Of a stretch of 64,000 nt of DNA, positions 30,200 through 41,110 are shown in pieces. The notes beneath the pieces were generated by a model that made no database searches, had not been told where the DNA came from, and was given only the letters and a program-made list of their open reading frames with translations. Both the position numbers and the translations under genes were made by a program. How positions within the stretch are numbered: the stretch's first letter is position 1; the number at the start of each line of letters is the position of its first letter. Source of the stretch: Rhynchopus sp. YZ270_cl-10 (lineage: Eukaryota; Euglenozoa; Diplonemea; Diplonemida; Diplonemidae); NCBI GenBank assembly GCA_964035575.1, contig OZ037838.1:1674001-1738000 (forward strand), given 5' to 3'.

Positions 30200-30601
30200 G
30201 TGATGCAGTCCACTCTGTGTGGGAAGTACCTCCTCTTTTTTACCCCACTAACCCTGCTATCCTCTCCAGGCAGGTATTTCTTTGATTGCAATGCTAAAAG
30301 GAAATTGAGCTACGCACTTCCTTTTTTCTATTCTGGGGCGGGTTGGAGTAGGGCCCCACTTCACCGAGAGGTCGACAGGTGTGTGCGTTTCACCACAACC
30401 TCTCCCTTTTGTCTTTATTGTTTTTATTGTTTCATCGTTTGCGGGGGTAGGGAAACAACAAAAAGGAAAAGTGGGAGTGTTTCAATTCGCAATAATTACC
30501 TTTTAAAGCGCTGATTTATTTAAATTTCCCCACCCATCCACCCATCCACCTAGACACCTAGCCACAGACAAAACAAAAAAAAAAAAACAAGATCAAAAAC
30601 A
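30200..30601 (+). promoter_or_regulatory. 5' flank of the ankyrin/membrane gene
   Basis: Bases 30320-30480 match 10985-11150. Just before the ATG lie repeated 'cacccatccacc' and 'cacctagacacctagccacag' stretches ending in CAG, then a long A-run. No gene is seen. Confidence 0.4.
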
Positions 30602-33235
30602 ATGGCCTCCCTTGCCACAAAAGAGAAGCTTCTCGATGCTGGGCACAGTCTCTTCTCTTTGCTTCCCACCGACAAATCTGCGGCCACTGAGTTTGTCCGC
30701 AGCGGCAAGCTTGCGCTGGATGTTGCCAAGGTCGCCGCTTCTTTACAGACCTTGGGCCTGGGCGCTCTGCACCACACAGAATATGGTGATACCTTTGTGC
30801 ACAACATCTTTTCTGGGTTCAGGTCTGTCAAGGACAGATACAAAGACGACGTTGCGCGCGATGTGCTCAAGGTTGTCATGGAGTTTGAAGCATCTGCCAC
30901 CTCCTCCTCCTCCTCCACGCATTCGGCTGTACTCCTCTTGAAGAACTCAGACGGCCGCACCCCCCTCTTTGTTGCAGCAGGCAATGCAGATGTGTCTCTC
31001 GAAACTATTGAACTGCTATTAGAATACCAACCGCTTGCAGTCTCGGTTCGCGACAACAATATCCGTCTGGATACAAAGCTTTCGACCGTCTCAGAGACCC
31101 ACGCTGGGTTATACCCTATTCACGCTGCGCTAAAGAGAAGCCAGAATAAGGAGATACCTGCAGATCCTATCGTCGATCTGCTTCTCCTTTCCCATCCCGA
31201 TCCGGAATGCGCTGTGGTACGCCGGGTGGACGACGATGCAGGGTACCGTGCGGCGCGTCCACCGAGGGATGTGTTTCGGTGCACTCTCTTTCAGTCCTTA
31301 TTTTGCCTCGATGAAACCGATAAATGGCGGTACGGAACGGAGGGGCCACTGGAGCGCTTTCTTGAGAGGGTGTCAGCGCTGTACAACGTAGGGTTGGTGA
31401 GGAGTGAAGGCGAAATGCGCTGCATCATAAGAGAAAAGGTGGCAGAGGAGTACAAGGCGTCGAGAATTCCGTTTAAATGGTTCCGCAGCTTTGCTGAAGT
31501 GCAGATTCCTGAGTTTGAGCCAAAAATGAGTGTCGGTGAGAAGGGCGGAGGTGCCCAGCTTTTGAGTTGGCCAGACCTGACGTGTCTTGAGGATTCTGAG
31601 GTAGCGCGTTGTGTTGGGCCGACCGCGATGCACGCTTTGCTGTCTCACATTCCTTCGGAGAGTGTGCACAATCTACGCGATATTGTGGCGAAGCTGCTCA
31701 AATTTGAGGAATTTGAGCAAAATCTTGTTGTAAAAGATGCGGCTGGACAGCTTCCATTGGACATTCTTGCGGACCGTGCAGAAGACCTTGCAACATCTGA
31801 TTACAAGAAGGAGTGTCTTGCTGGTGCAGCCTCTCTCATCTTGCATCATATGCCAGAGAAATGGTTGGAAGGGATTTCTGCAGAGCAGACCAGCATTTTG
31901 AAGGGCTTGCTGCGCAAGAACGACGAAGCGATGGCAAAACTATGCTCAAGTGTTCAGGGGAGGTACAACGTGGTGAACAGACTGTGGCGTCCGAAATCTG
32001 CGTTTGGCGAGAAGTTGGAGGGGGTGTTGGCGGTGGGGGCGTTAGCGTTGGTTATCGGTGTGTTGTATGGTGGGGCGACTGTGGTGCAATACGCGGTGTC
32101 GCTGTTGGGGAGAATCGTTACCTTGGCAACATCGTCGGAATCTAGCTTTGACGCAAATATGTATTCTGGAGGTTTTTTCTTGGCTTCAGTCGGCTTCGCA
32201 GCGCTTCTCCGCTACCTATACCCCAAAGAGCGTGCCTCCCGTCACGCAGACGCACTTCGCGACACCTCAAGACAGGCTATGGTGGCTTCTCTCCCTTTCA
32301 TCAACGATCCTGCCGTTCTTTCTTATACTGATGCTGATGTATGGAAAAATACATCGGACCCTTTGTACGTCAGCTTGAGGACCAAAGAAGCTGAGCGGAA
32401 GGAACGGAAAGCGGCGCGCAAGGAGAACGGCGAGGAAGAGGAGGAAGAGGAGGAGAAGGAGAGAGAGCTGACGCTCCGTGCCGGCGCGTTAACGCCGTTT
32501 CCGGGGACGAAGGTGTTGGTGAGTCCTGTGACGCAGACGCCGTGTCTGGCATACGCGGTGTACCTGAGTGCCACGTATGAGGAGAAGAACCATGAAGGCA
32601 AATGGGTGCGCAGAAGCTCCTCTGTCGCAGACACCTTCAAGCAGGTGCCCCTGACGGTGCAGGGCGTGTTGCTGGAAGGTCGCATTTCTCTGGACGGCTG
32701 TCTCACGCACCGTGCTGACGCGGACCCCGAAACGCTAGACCCACAAGACTGGTACGTCTCAGTCACGGATACACACGAAAGCACGTACGACTGCTTCAAA
32801 TCGATTGCGTTGGCACCATGGACCAATTCGATGAGCTGTCTGCAGAGCAGCAGCTTCAAAAAAGTGTTCCCAAAGAACTCTAGGGCGCATTCTGCTCAGG
32901 TGCGTGAGTTTTGTTTGAAGCCGGAAGCACGGTGCGCGATTCTTGGGTTTGCAGAGTGGAACGGACGCTGGAATTGTCCTGAAGTAAGCCTGAAGATGTA
33001 CAAAGATGAGAAGAAGTGGGGCCGTGTATCGATTCGCACAGAGCAGAGCAAGGAGGAGGATGGGGAAACGACGACGACGTCTGACTCTACTGCAGTGGCG
33101 CAGATCCGTGCCCATTATGCAAAACTCAAGAAGTCTGCTGACCGCATGGTAGCAGCCGTCCCGTACATGGGTGCTGCAGGTGCTGCGGTTTCCCTCGGAT
33201 TCCTCGTATTGTCCTTCAAACATTCTTTTGAGTGA
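30602..33235 (+). CDS. Ankyrin-repeat membrane protein with tentative GIDE/MUL1-like domain
   Basis: An 877-residue protein. Residues about 115-190 contain two ankyrin-like repeats (DGRTPLFVAAGNADV…LLLEYQPL; YPIHAALKRS). Hydrophobic spans lie at about 473-500 and 521-540. Then comes an acidic coiled stretch (GEEEEEEEEKERE). From about 630 a segment of the form GTKVLVSPVTQTPCLAYAVY … GKWVRR … ADTFKQVPLTVQG resembles the GIDE/BAM domain that sits beside the membrane in MUL1-type ubiquitin ligases. A final membrane span lies near 850-872 and the protein ends KHSFE without a RING finger. In MUL1 the domain lies between two membrane spans on mitochondria or plastids. The match is by pattern only. 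I see no intron. Confidence 0.8.
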   Translation: MASLATKEKLLDAGHSLFSLLPTDKSAATEFVRSGKLALDVAKVAASLQTLGLGALHHTEYGDTFVHNIFSGFRSVKDRYKDDVARDVLKVVMEFEASATSSSSSTHSAVLLLKNSDGRTPLFVAAGNADVSLETIELLLEYQPLAVSVRDNNIRLDTKLSTVSETHAGLYPIHAALKRSQNKEIPADPIVDLLLLSHPDPECAVVRRVDDDAGYRAARPPRDVFRCTLFQSLFCLDETDKWRYGTEGPLERFLERVSALYNVGLVRSEGEMRCIIREKVAEEYKASRIPFKWFRSFAEVQIPEFEPKMSVGEKGGGAQLLSWPDLTCLEDSEVARCVGPTAMHALLSHIPSESVHNLRDIVAKLLKFEEFEQNLVVKDAAGQLPLDILADRAEDLATSDYKKECLAGAASLILHHMPEKWLEGISAEQTSILKGLLRKNDEAMAKLCSSVQGRYNVVNRLWRPKSAFGEKLEGVLAVGALALVIGVLYGGATVVQYAVSLLGRIVTLATSSESSFDANMYSGGFFLASVGFAALLRYLYPKERASRHADALRDTSRQAMVASLPFINDPAVLSYTDADVWKNTSDPLYVSLRTKEAERKERKAARKENGEEEEEEEEKERELTLRAGALTPFPGTKVLVSPVTQTPCLAYAVYLSATYEEKNHEGKWVRRSSSVADTFKQVPLTVQGVLLEGRISLDGCLTHRADADPETLDPQDWYVSVTDTHESTYDCFKSIALAPWTNSMSCLQSSSFKKVFPKNSRAHSAQVREFCLKPEARCAILGFAEWNGRWNCPEVSLKMYKDEKKWGRVSIRTEQSKEEDGETTTTSDSTAVAQIRAHYAKLKKSADRMVAAVPYMGAAGAAVSLGFLVLSFKHSFE

Positions 33236-35286
33236 AGATTTTTAGTTTTTAGTAGGCTGTGTTGCCCACAAGAAATGTGAAGGGGGGGGTGTGTAACACC
33301 TCAAGAAAAAATATGTGGTTTTAAACTTTTTGTAGCTTGGTGTTTTGTATTGGGTAATCCAAAGAGTGCGAGAGTAGTTTACGTTTTGTCTTTTTTTTTA
33401 CGGATGGTTTTTCCTGTTTAAAGGGGGGTGGGGGATAAAACAATTATCCCCCGTTTTTTCTCCCCCATTTTATTTTTATTTTATCCCCCACTACAGTTAT
33501 CCCCCATTTCCCACACCGCGTTTTTGGTGTGGATTTTCCTTGGGGATGGGGATATTCAGGTGGGAAAAGAGAGAGATATATTTTTTTTATCCCCCACTAC
33601 AACTATCCCCCATTTTTTGAGAAGAAAAAACTGGCGATATTTTTTATTTTATCCGCCATTCTACAGTTATCCCCCACTACAATTATCCCTCCCCCCCCTT
33701 TAGGTCCTAACAGGAAACTGGAGAGTAGCTTTTTGGGTGGGTATGGGTGACCGTATGTATGGGTAGGGGTTTTCAAAAGGAAAATGCCCCAGATTCGTTT
33801 TTTTGGTTTTTGTTTTGTTTTTTTTTGAAGATAATGTGTAATGGTGTTCGACACCCCAAAGCGGAAATCCGGTGTACGACTGCGTCCACAGTGGCGTTTT
33901 TGCACTTCCAACTTTCATTTAGGGTGTGACCGAGAGGTACGTTCATCGCTGAAAACAAACAATTTTTTTTCAACTTCTATTTCCTACACTGTCACGAGAG
34001 GGCTTTGTGTTTCAGCCATTTTTTTTAAAAACTGCAAACTCTCTTTTGTGACAGTGCGTACAACTAAAATATTGTCTTCCTTTTTTTCGTTTCTTGTTTT
34101 CCTGTGTGAGTGAAGATAGCTATTGACACCGTAGTATCTTTCTTTTTTGACTAAAAGCGCGAGAACACTTTATTTCACCAACTTTTTTATCCCCCCTTTT
34201 TTTTGTGCCAGTGTCTAGCCTTCTGGTCCCAACAATACAGAGTTTACTTGAGTCATGGTTCTCAGCGTGCGTGCATTGTGTGCTGCAATAATCACTTAAC
34301 ATATGAGGAATGGAAAAGAGGTGCGTGTGGGAAAAATAAAGCTGTTGAATATTTCATTCTATCCAACCTTCCCCAACACGTTCCTTTCAAATTTTTGTTT
34401 CCCCCAAAATGATTCATTTCAATATGGGAGGGCCGTCTGTTAGCTAATATGGTTCCGGATATCAGGAAATTTCCGGAAATTTAAATTTAGCTAACAACCG
34501 TGGAGAGTGTATTCCCATTTATTTCATTCTTGTTAAGTGTGCCGCCTTATAGCACACAACTAAGTCACGCAGCAGCCTGGAATAGCCACAGATTAAGTAA
34601 CCCCTCAGCTCGAGTGTTCCCATTTTCCTCCCACAGCCCCGTTCTCCTTTTTATTGTTTTCTTTCTTTTCTCTCTTTTTTTCTCTTCAGTTTTAATAGGG
34701 TTTTCTCCAGGAATCGCTATTTTTATTGGGGGTATCGTCAAAAAAGGTCAAAAAAATAATTCCGCGCTCCGCGCGAAAAAGTATTGCCTCTTCATCGTTA
34801 AAGATGTATATGCACAAGAGGCACATTCATCTTACAAGTTTGCTTTTGTACTTGAGTATGCAATACGTCTGTTGGAAAATTAAAGACGCGCTCTTCGGTT
34901 GCCATGTCTTACCGTTTTCCCCCTTCCTTTTGTGCTCATCCTCTCCCCCGTACTTCAGGACGCGGTTTTTTTGGGGCTTTTGGGGTTTGTATATAATACC
35001 CCGTCTTTTGTTTAGTTGGTACGCTACCCACGTCTTACGCACTATTATTTTATTTGGCCGTTAAAAAAAAGGGAGAAAGGGGTCGTAGCACGTTTCAGCT
35101 GCTCTTTGTTTTCGATGCAGCCTCATCTAATACTACCACACACAACGTGATTTTCCGAAACCAAACCGAACCCCCCCCCCCTCCACCCTCTCCTTCTTCC
35201 ACAAGCCACATCTCTCCACCCCACCCCTCTACCTCAGGCGACATATCCACACCACCTTTTCCCCGCATTTCCTTTCTTTTTCCCTT
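33236..35286. other. Intergenic stretch with C-rich and AT-rich repeats
   Basis: No gene is supported. It contains the TIR-like unit at 33417-33703, a 'cacgagagggctttgt' repeat at 33993 shared with 23735, a small foldback (tgttagctaa…ttagctaaca, 34437-34496), and a relic of the propeller 3' flank ('gtacttcaggacgcgg…ttttggggttt') near 34945. The last 130 bases before the next gene are a C/T-rich tract with CAG ('cacccctctacctcag'). Confidence 0.45.
33417..33703. repeat. TIR-like unit with repeated TTATCCCCCACTACA
   Basis: The ends 'tttaaaggggggtgggggat' and 'atccctcccccccctttagg' are inverse copies. Inside, 'ttatcccccactacagtt' and 'atcccccattttt' alternate several times. It resembles a short C-rich non-autonomous element. 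Confidence 0.55.
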
Positions 35287-36015
35287 ATGGCATCCCTCGA
35301 CCCACCCCGCCCATGCGAGCACTGTTCAGCCCCGGCACAGCTGCAGTGTGGGTACTGTGAGGACTTGCAGTTTTGCGAGAGGGCTGAGTGCTTCGAAGCG
35401 CTTCACCCACGCACACGCAACTGGGAGATGCACCGAGCCTCCTCGACAGCCTACGGCACTGCACGCTGCTCGGACCTTGCCATTGTAGACCCGAAGCACT
35501 CTTCCCTCTACCTCCAGGCTGAGGTGGCGACGGTGACTGCCATCGGCGGCTCGCTTCTCTCAGGGTACACGACGCTCACTGCGCTAGATCTCTCCGCGTT
35601 CAATAGCGTCTCCGAGATCGGAAACTGCTTCCTCCAAGGATGCGGCGCGCTTAAAACCCTGAACCTCTCTGGGTTGACCCGAGCCACCTCTATCGGGGAC
35701 CATTTTCTTGAAGAATGCAGGTCGCTGACGGAACTCAATCTGGCAGGTCTTAGTAGGGTGACATCCGTGGGGCATAGGTTTCTTGCAGAGTGCACCGCGT
35801 TGCGAATGATAGACCTTTCTGCGTTGAGCGGTGTCACCAATATAGGCGACGATTTTTTGCATGGCTGCACCTCGCTCCGCAGTGTCGACATCTCTGGGCT
35901 CAGTGCAGTGGAGGAAATGGGGCCTGGCTGCCTAGGGTACTGCGAAGAGCTTAAGTCGCTGGAAGGGCAGGACCGCTGTAGTCATGTGGTGGTTGCGAGG
36001 CTGCCGGCTGTCTGA
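35287..36015 (+). CDS. B-box-like zinc finger plus LRR protein
   Basis: A 242-residue protein. Residues 10-49 hold C10-x2-C13-x7-C21-x2-C24-x5-C30-x4-C35-x4-H40-x8-H49, which fits a B-box type zinc finger better than MYND (the last ligand is His). Residues about 70-225 are five to six BspA-like LRRs of 23 residues, nearly the same pattern as in the Ubl-LRR gene at 11677 (for example NLSGLTRATSIGDHFLEEC). B-boxes are typical of TRIM ubiquitin ligases but here no RING or coiled coil precedes it. The start is the first Met of the frame that includes the finger; the upstream tract is C/T-rich noncoding. Same strand as its neighbours. Confidence 0.82.
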   Translation: MASLDPPRPCEHCSAPAQLQCGYCEDLQFCERAECFEALHPRTRNWEMHRASSTAYGTARCSDLAIVDPKHSSLYLQAEVATVTAIGGSLLSGYTTLTALDLSAFNSVSEIGNCFLQGCGALKTLNLSGLTRATSIGDHFLEECRSLTELNLAGLSRVTSVGHRFLAECTALRMIDLSALSGVTNIGDDFLHGCTSLRSVDISGLSAVEEMGPGCLGYCEELKSLEGQDRCSHVVVARLPAV

Positions 36016-36530
36016 GAGAGGTCAGTAGACTATCAAATAGAAAGAGAGGGATTTTTTTGTGGAAGCTGTGCAAATGCAAACAACTGTCGAGACCAAATGG
36101 AACGGAATATTTTTTTAAAAGCAAACATAGCTGGGGATAAGAGGGGAGCCATCGTATCCTCAATAAGCTATTGCCATTTACATCATTTCTTGCTTGTCCA
36201 TAAGTATTTTGCGCTTTCTTCCCGCAAACAACCCTCTAGAGAGACTCTACAGGGCTGCATGGTCCCCAGAGGTTAAGTATTCCAGTGCAAGGTATGGAGG
36301 AATACATAGTGTGTCCTTTTCCCTTTTGTACAAATGGCCTCGTTTCCAGTGTTACCAATGTGCCTCTGTTGTGTGGCCGCATCATACATTCTCAATAATT
36401 TTTGTTCTCTCCCAACAAGGGTGCCAAGATTCGTGGTTCTGTTGTTACTATTTTTGCACCATAATCGATTCGACAAAACAAAGGTCCTTTAAGGATTGCA
36501 ATTTACTTTCCTTACTCTCCTCGAGGTAGG
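36016..36530 (+). other. Spacer with duplicated 'cctcgtttccagtg' block
   Basis: Bases 36305-36395 ('tagtgtgtcct…acaaatggcctcgtttccagtg…gtgtggccgca') recur at 55625-55710. Bases 36480-36515 resemble 47970 and 52165 ('aaggtcctt.aaggatt.caattta'). No gene is seen. Confidence 0.5.
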
Positions 36531-36602
36531 TCAAGAGTGTCTTCTACCCAAGATGCCACATCACAGTACATTAAACACAGAGGAATACGGATAAATAAAA
36601 CA
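36531..36602 (+). promoter_or_regulatory. Module iv 5' flank
   Basis: 'gtcaagagtgtcttctaccc' and 'aagatgccacatcacag', then 'tacattaaacacagaggaat', precede ATG here and, almost unchanged, at 39414, 46391, 49422 and 53877. A CAG lies about 40 bases before the ATG. In the other four copies it follows the 'ccacgtgtccacctcctcgag' block. Confidence 0.5.
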
Positions 36603-37754
36603 ATGGATGTGACCTTTGTGCTGGAAGAGTCAGGCGTGACTGCGACAGTGGAGGTGCCGTGCGAGGCGGACGTTGCAGCGGCAAAGGAGGTTGCGTGCAC
36701 GGCGCTTGCTGTCTCGCCTGCGTCTGTCGAGATGCGCATCGGCACGCAGGTGCTGGAGGGGACGTGCCGTCTGCAGGACACTGCGTTTGGTGCAGGGGTG
36801 CAGGTTGTGCTTGCCCGCCGCTTTGCCAACATCAAGTGTCCTGCTAAACACACTGCTGTACCAACGTGGGTGAGACACTTATCGCTGTCGCGTTGTGGAA
36901 CGCTGTGTGTCTTTTGCGATGATGGCAACGATGTTGGTGGCTTTGACACCGAAACCTTTGTCAATGTCTTCGAGTTCACAATAGGCAATGGTATGTTGCG
37001 TGTGCCTGCCATCTCTCCGTGCAAGACACGCTGCTACCTGGCGTGTGAGGAGGAAGGCCTTCTCGAGGTTGCGCTTCCGGGTGGGGAGGTGCTCCGTGAA
37101 GTCGACGGCCCCTTCTCCTCAGTGTTCGCGCGTGGTGGTGTTGTGGCCTCGCAGGGCACAGACGGCGTCTCTGTGTATGATGAAGACCTGACGTTGCTCC
37201 GCTCTCTCTCGCATGAGGGGTGCAAGGACATGGCAGTGTCGGACTGTGGTGGGTGGGTGATCACCTCTTCCGACAAGGAGAACAAGGCACGTCTGTGGGA
37301 TGTGAACAGAGGTGAAGCTGTGGCATGTGTGCCTGCGGATGGGAGGGGGGTGGCGCTTTCACGCTCTGCCTCTGTCTTTGCTGTGGTGGAGAAAATCCCC
37401 GCGCCGCTCTATCCTGAATGGTGTGGGGTGGCAGTGAAAGTGCAGCTGTACGACTGGAGTGGTGCGTCTCTTGGCAGCTTTGATGATTGTCCGTGCGATA
37501 GGGATGCACAGGTCCTTGGAATGCAATTCACCCCGGATGGGAAGTACCTTCTGGTCGATTTCTACGTGACACATGCCAATGGATCAGAACAGTTGGTGCT
37601 TAAGCAGTATGATGTGGCGACCAAGGCCTGTGTACTTGCGATCCCGGACGTCGAGTGTGCGTCGTTTGCGATATCGCCATGTTCGCGTGTGGTTATATTT
37701 GGCGATGTCAAATCCATTGTGACGAGGTATATCTACCCATACAACAGTGAGTGA
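36603..37754 (+). CDS. Ubl-propeller family protein, YIYPYNSE subfamily
   Basis: A 383-residue protein, first of five copies with module iv and the end VTRYIYPYNSE (the copy at 53877 has only the module). Turns: SRCG, SPCK, FARG, SDCG, SRSA, TPDG, SPCS. Blade 3 has Arg and blade 6 the ordinary WD40 Asp, so only four of seven carry Cys. Blade 6-7 has the subfamily signature KQYDVATKACVLAIPDVEC. An insertion of about 15 residues (PLYPEWCGVAVKVQLYDWSG) lengthens blade 5. The frame is open throughout. Confidence 0.87.
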   Translation: MDVTFVLEESGVTATVEVPCEADVAAAKEVACTALAVSPASVEMRIGTQVLEGTCRLQDTAFGAGVQVVLARRFANIKCPAKHTAVPTWVRHLSLSRCGTLCVFCDDGNDVGGFDTETFVNVFEFTIGNGMLRVPAISPCKTRCYLACEEEGLLEVALPGGEVLREVDGPFSSVFARGGVVASQGTDGVSVYDEDLTLLRSLSHEGCKDMAVSDCGGWVITSSDKENKARLWDVNRGEAVACVPADGRGVALSRSASVFAVVEKIPAPLYPEWCGVAVKVQLYDWSGASLGSFDDCPCDRDAQVLGMQFTPDGKYLLVDFYVTHANGSEQLVLKQYDVATKACVLAIPDVECASFAISPCSRVVIFGDVKSIVTRYIYPYNSE

Positions 37755-38117
37755 TGTTTTGCTTTGTAAAGACCCCCCGATTTTCGTGGTAAATGGGGAG
37801 GCGCTTCCGTTAAACGGCAACCCACAAGAGTAGAACAACAACCAAACTTTTGAGAAACAGACGCCAATGAGACCTAGAGTCTCTCTTCTTACTTGTGTGC
37901 TACAGACAAACATGACAACGCTAACCACGACTGCCACGGCAGAGCGGGGTCCCAAACGGTTCACTGGGGGGGATCCACATAGATACAGAAAACAAAAAAT
38001 ACGAAAGCAAGGAAGAAAACCAGTAAAAAAAAAAAAAATAAAAAAGACCACCCCTTTGCTTTGCGACGTTGCCCTGTGGGGCGGCTTCATGGGGAGGGAA
38101 TGAGACTACAACAATGT

Positions 38118-38625
38118 GTGCTTTTTTGTATCTTAACGTGCTCGTGTTTTTTGTGTAGGTTGTTCACTGTGCATGTACCCAAAGAAAATTAAATCTACAA
38201 ATAAGCAAATCTCTTCAATGAGTGTGCACGTGAACTTCATTTTGTTTTTGTGTTTTGAAAGACAGACTTTTATTGCAGCACGTTGCTGCTACCCATCCCT
38301 TCCATCTCAGACTCTTGGGTGAAGACTAACAATAAGACAAGGTCTTTTTGGGATTGTCTGTTTTGTTGAGGAATGGGAACTACAACCCAACCAGGCGGTT
38401 GCATGAGTGAGGAGAAGGTGCGCCGCCGGCTGACGAGCGGTTGTGTACCGCCTCGTTCTGTCGTAGGTGCACATTTCTCTGTTTTTCTTTTTTCAGACAC
38501 AAAAAAGCCCCAAAATTGTGCGCAGAACCAATCTCTCTGACATAGTGAGCGTCGACACTGCAACAAACAAAACGACCCCCATCCCTCGTCCCCTCTTTCC
38601 ACGTGTCCACCTTTGCTTTGCGACT
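38118..38625 (+). repeat. Long flank block of the module iv subfamily, part A
   Basis: This block ('cgtgctcgtg', 'gttgttcactgtgcatgtac', 'cagcacgttgctgctaccca', 'ggtctttttgggattgtctg', GC element, 'tttctctgttt…cag', 'agccccaaaattgtg', CCACGTGTCCACC) recurs at 40660-41027 plus 46177-46310 (split by an insertion), 48258-48763 and 52448-53177. The 52.8-kb copy has an extra segment of about 200 bp. Minus-strand frames through it are not coding. Confidence 0.8.
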
Positions 38626-38897
38626 ATGACGAACGACGCTATTCGCTCATGGTAGCTCATTCGTGCTGTCGTGTGTGCAATTATTGTTTGTCTTTTGTAT
38701 AGGATAGTGAAGGTAAGGTCGGACAGGCTTACCTGGCACACAGGGCTACTCCCGTGAAGGAGGAGACAAGACAGTCGTCTGACCCTGATGTGTTGCTGTG
38801 TACTTTAACTCTAACCTTTTCACAGCTGAAGGAGGCCAGTTTGTTCACAACGCTTTCACTATTGTTTCTTCGAGGTGGGGGATGTTGTTTTTGCTAA
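38626..38897 (+). CDS. Possible small spliced gene, 35 codons, copy A
   Basis: Proposed exons 38626-38651, 38703-38712 and 38826-38897. Intron a starts GTAGCT and ends ttgtatag. Intron b starts GTAAGG and ends ctctaaccttttcacag, which has a good branch site and pyrimidine tract. The product would be MTNDAIRSWIVK followed by a hydrophobic stretch (ASLFTTLSLLFL) and RGGGCCFC. Copies B (48764-49035) and C (53178-53449) have the same length. Between A and B I count four changes in the introns and one silent change in exon 3. This pattern favours coding but the numbers are small. A noncoding RNA or a chance frame is possible. Confidence 0.35.
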
Positions 38898-39413
38898 CAA
38901 AATAACGACCCACAGGCCTCGTCGCCTTAATGGATTTTATTTGGACCCACGTAACAAATACGGTCAGAAATACGACCGCTGTCAAGGGTTTTTTAGCAAG
39001 GGAAAACAAAACGGGAAACAAACGGTTTTTGAAGATTTGGAGTCCGCAATGTTAAAGTGTGGACCTTAGTTAAATGTTTTATGTTCCTCCCCCTAGCCTA
39101 GGCTAGGCGGGTGTGCTTTTTGTATCTAAACGTGCTCGTGTTTTTGTGTAGGTTGTTCACTGTGCACGTACCCAAAGAAAATCAAAAAAACAATAAATAC
39201 CAACCAGGCGGTTGGATGAGTTCAACTGACAGTCAATTTTGCCACCAATCTCTCTGACATAGTGAGTGTCGACACTGCAACAAACAAAACGACCCCCATC
39301 CCTCGTCCCCTCTTTCCACGTGTCCACCTCCTCGAGGTAGGTCAAGAGTGTCTTCTACCCAAGATGCCACATCACAGTACATTAAACACAGAGGAATACG
39401 GATAAATAAAACA
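38898..39413 (+). other. Flank block part B and module iv
   Basis: 'ggcctcgtcgccttaatgg' to 'ggaccttagttaaatg' is shared with 49036-49205 and 53450-53578. Then a second, shorter copy of 'cgtgctcgtgtttttgtg' and the CCACGTGTCCACC block lead to module iv. No further gene is seen. Confidence 0.55.
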
Positions 39414-40572
39414 ATGGATGTGACCTTTGTGCTGGAAGAGTCAGGCGTGACTGCGACAGTGGAGGTGCCGTGCGAGGCGGACGTTGCAGCGGCAAAGGAG
39501 GTTGCGTGCACGGCGCTTGCTGTCTCGCCTGCGTCTGTCGAGATGCGCATCGGCACGCAGGTGCTGGAGGGGACGTGCCGTCTGCAGGACACTGCGTTTG
39601 GTGCAGGGGTGCAGGTTGTGCTTGCCCGCCGCTTTGCCGACATCAAGTGTCCTGCTAAACACACTGCTGTACCAACGTGGGTGAGACACTTATCGCTGTC
39701 GCGTTGTGGAACGCTCTGTGTCTTTTGCGCTGATGGCAACCATGTTGGTGGCTTTGACACCGAAACCTTTGTCAATGTCTTCGAGTTCACAATAGGCAAT
39801 GGTATGTTGCGTGTGCCTGCCATCTCTCCGTGCAAGACACGCTGCTACCTGGCGTGTGAGGAGGAAGGCCTTCTCGAGGTTGCGCTTCCGGGTGGGGAGG
39901 TGCTCCGCGAAGTCGACGGCCCCTTCTCCTCAGTGTTCGCGTGTGGTGGTGTTGTGGCCTCGCAGGGCACAGACGGCGTCTCTGTGTATGACGAAGACCT
40001 GACGTTGCTCCGCACTCTCTCGCATGAGGGGTGCAAGGACATGGCAGTGTCGGACTGTGGTGGGTGGGTGATCACCTCTTCCGACAAGGAGAACAAGGAG
40101 AAGAACGCACGTCTGTGGGTTGTGAACACAGGTGAAGCTGTGGCATGTGTGCCTGCGGCTGGGAGGAGTGTGGCGCTTTCACGATCTGCCTCTGTCTTTG
40201 CTGTGGTGGAGGAAAGCGCCGTGCAGCTCTTTGATTGGAGTGGGGTGGGGAGTGAAAGTGCAGCTGTACGACTGGAGTGGTGCGTCTCTTGGCAGCTTTG
40301 GTGATAGTCCGGACGATATGTCTGCATGCGTCCTTGGAATGCAATTCACCCAGGATGGGAAGTACCTTCTGGTCGATTTGTACATGACCGATGTTACTGA
40401 ATTAGAACATACGGTGCTGAAGCAGTATGATGTGGCGACCAAGGCCTGTGTACTTGCGATCCCGGACGTCGAGTGTGCGTCGTTTGCGATATCGCCATGT
40501 TCGCGTGTGGTTATATTTTGCGCTGTCAAATCCATTGTGACGAGGTATATCTACCCATACAACAGTGAGTGA
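39414..40572 (+). pseudogene. Ubl-propeller copy, YIYPYNSE subfamily, frameshift in blade 5
   Basis: Very similar to the copy at 36603 through blade 4. Near 40245 the stretch 'gattggagtggggtggggag' has one G more than the related copies at 46391 and 49422 (gattggactgggtggggag), so the first frame stops at 40304. Blades 5-7 go on in another frame to 40572. Blade 4 has a duplicated KENKEKN stretch. Turns are SRCG, SPCK, FACG, SDCG, SRSA, TQDG, SPCS. The error sits in a G-run, so it should be checked against raw reads. Confidence 0.78.
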
Positions 40573-41110
40573 TGTTTTGCTTTGTAAAGACCACCCCTTT
40601 GCTTTGCGACGTTGCCCTGTGGTGCGGCTTCATGGGGAGGGAATGAGACTACAACAATGTGTGCTTTTTTGTATCTTAACGTGCTCGTGTTTTTTGTGTA
40701 GGTTGTTCACTGTGCATGTACCCAAAGAAAATTAAATCTACAAATAAGCAAATCTCTTCAATGAGTGTGCACGTGAACTTCATTTTGTTTTTGTGTTTTG
40801 AAAGACAGACTTTTATTGCAGCACGTTGCTGCTACCCATCCCTTCCATCTCAGACTCTTGGGTGAAGACTAACAATAAGACAAGGTCTTTTTGGGATTGT
40901 CTGTTTTGTTGAGGAATGGGAACTACAACCCAACCAGGCGGTTGCATGAGTGAGGAGAAGGTGCGCCGCCGGCTGACGAGCGGTTGTGTACCGCCTCGTT
41001 CTGTCGTAGGTGCACATTTCTCTGTTTGGGAAGGCTCGTTTTTCCATTTAATGTTACAAAGTAACAATAAAACCACTTTTTCGGCGACCGGGAACCCCCC
41101 CCCCCCCCCC

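Noticed and set aside
38270-38602. Minus-strand frames through the long module iv flanks
   Set aside because: They are repeated in each flank copy, vary in phase and end, and show no family.
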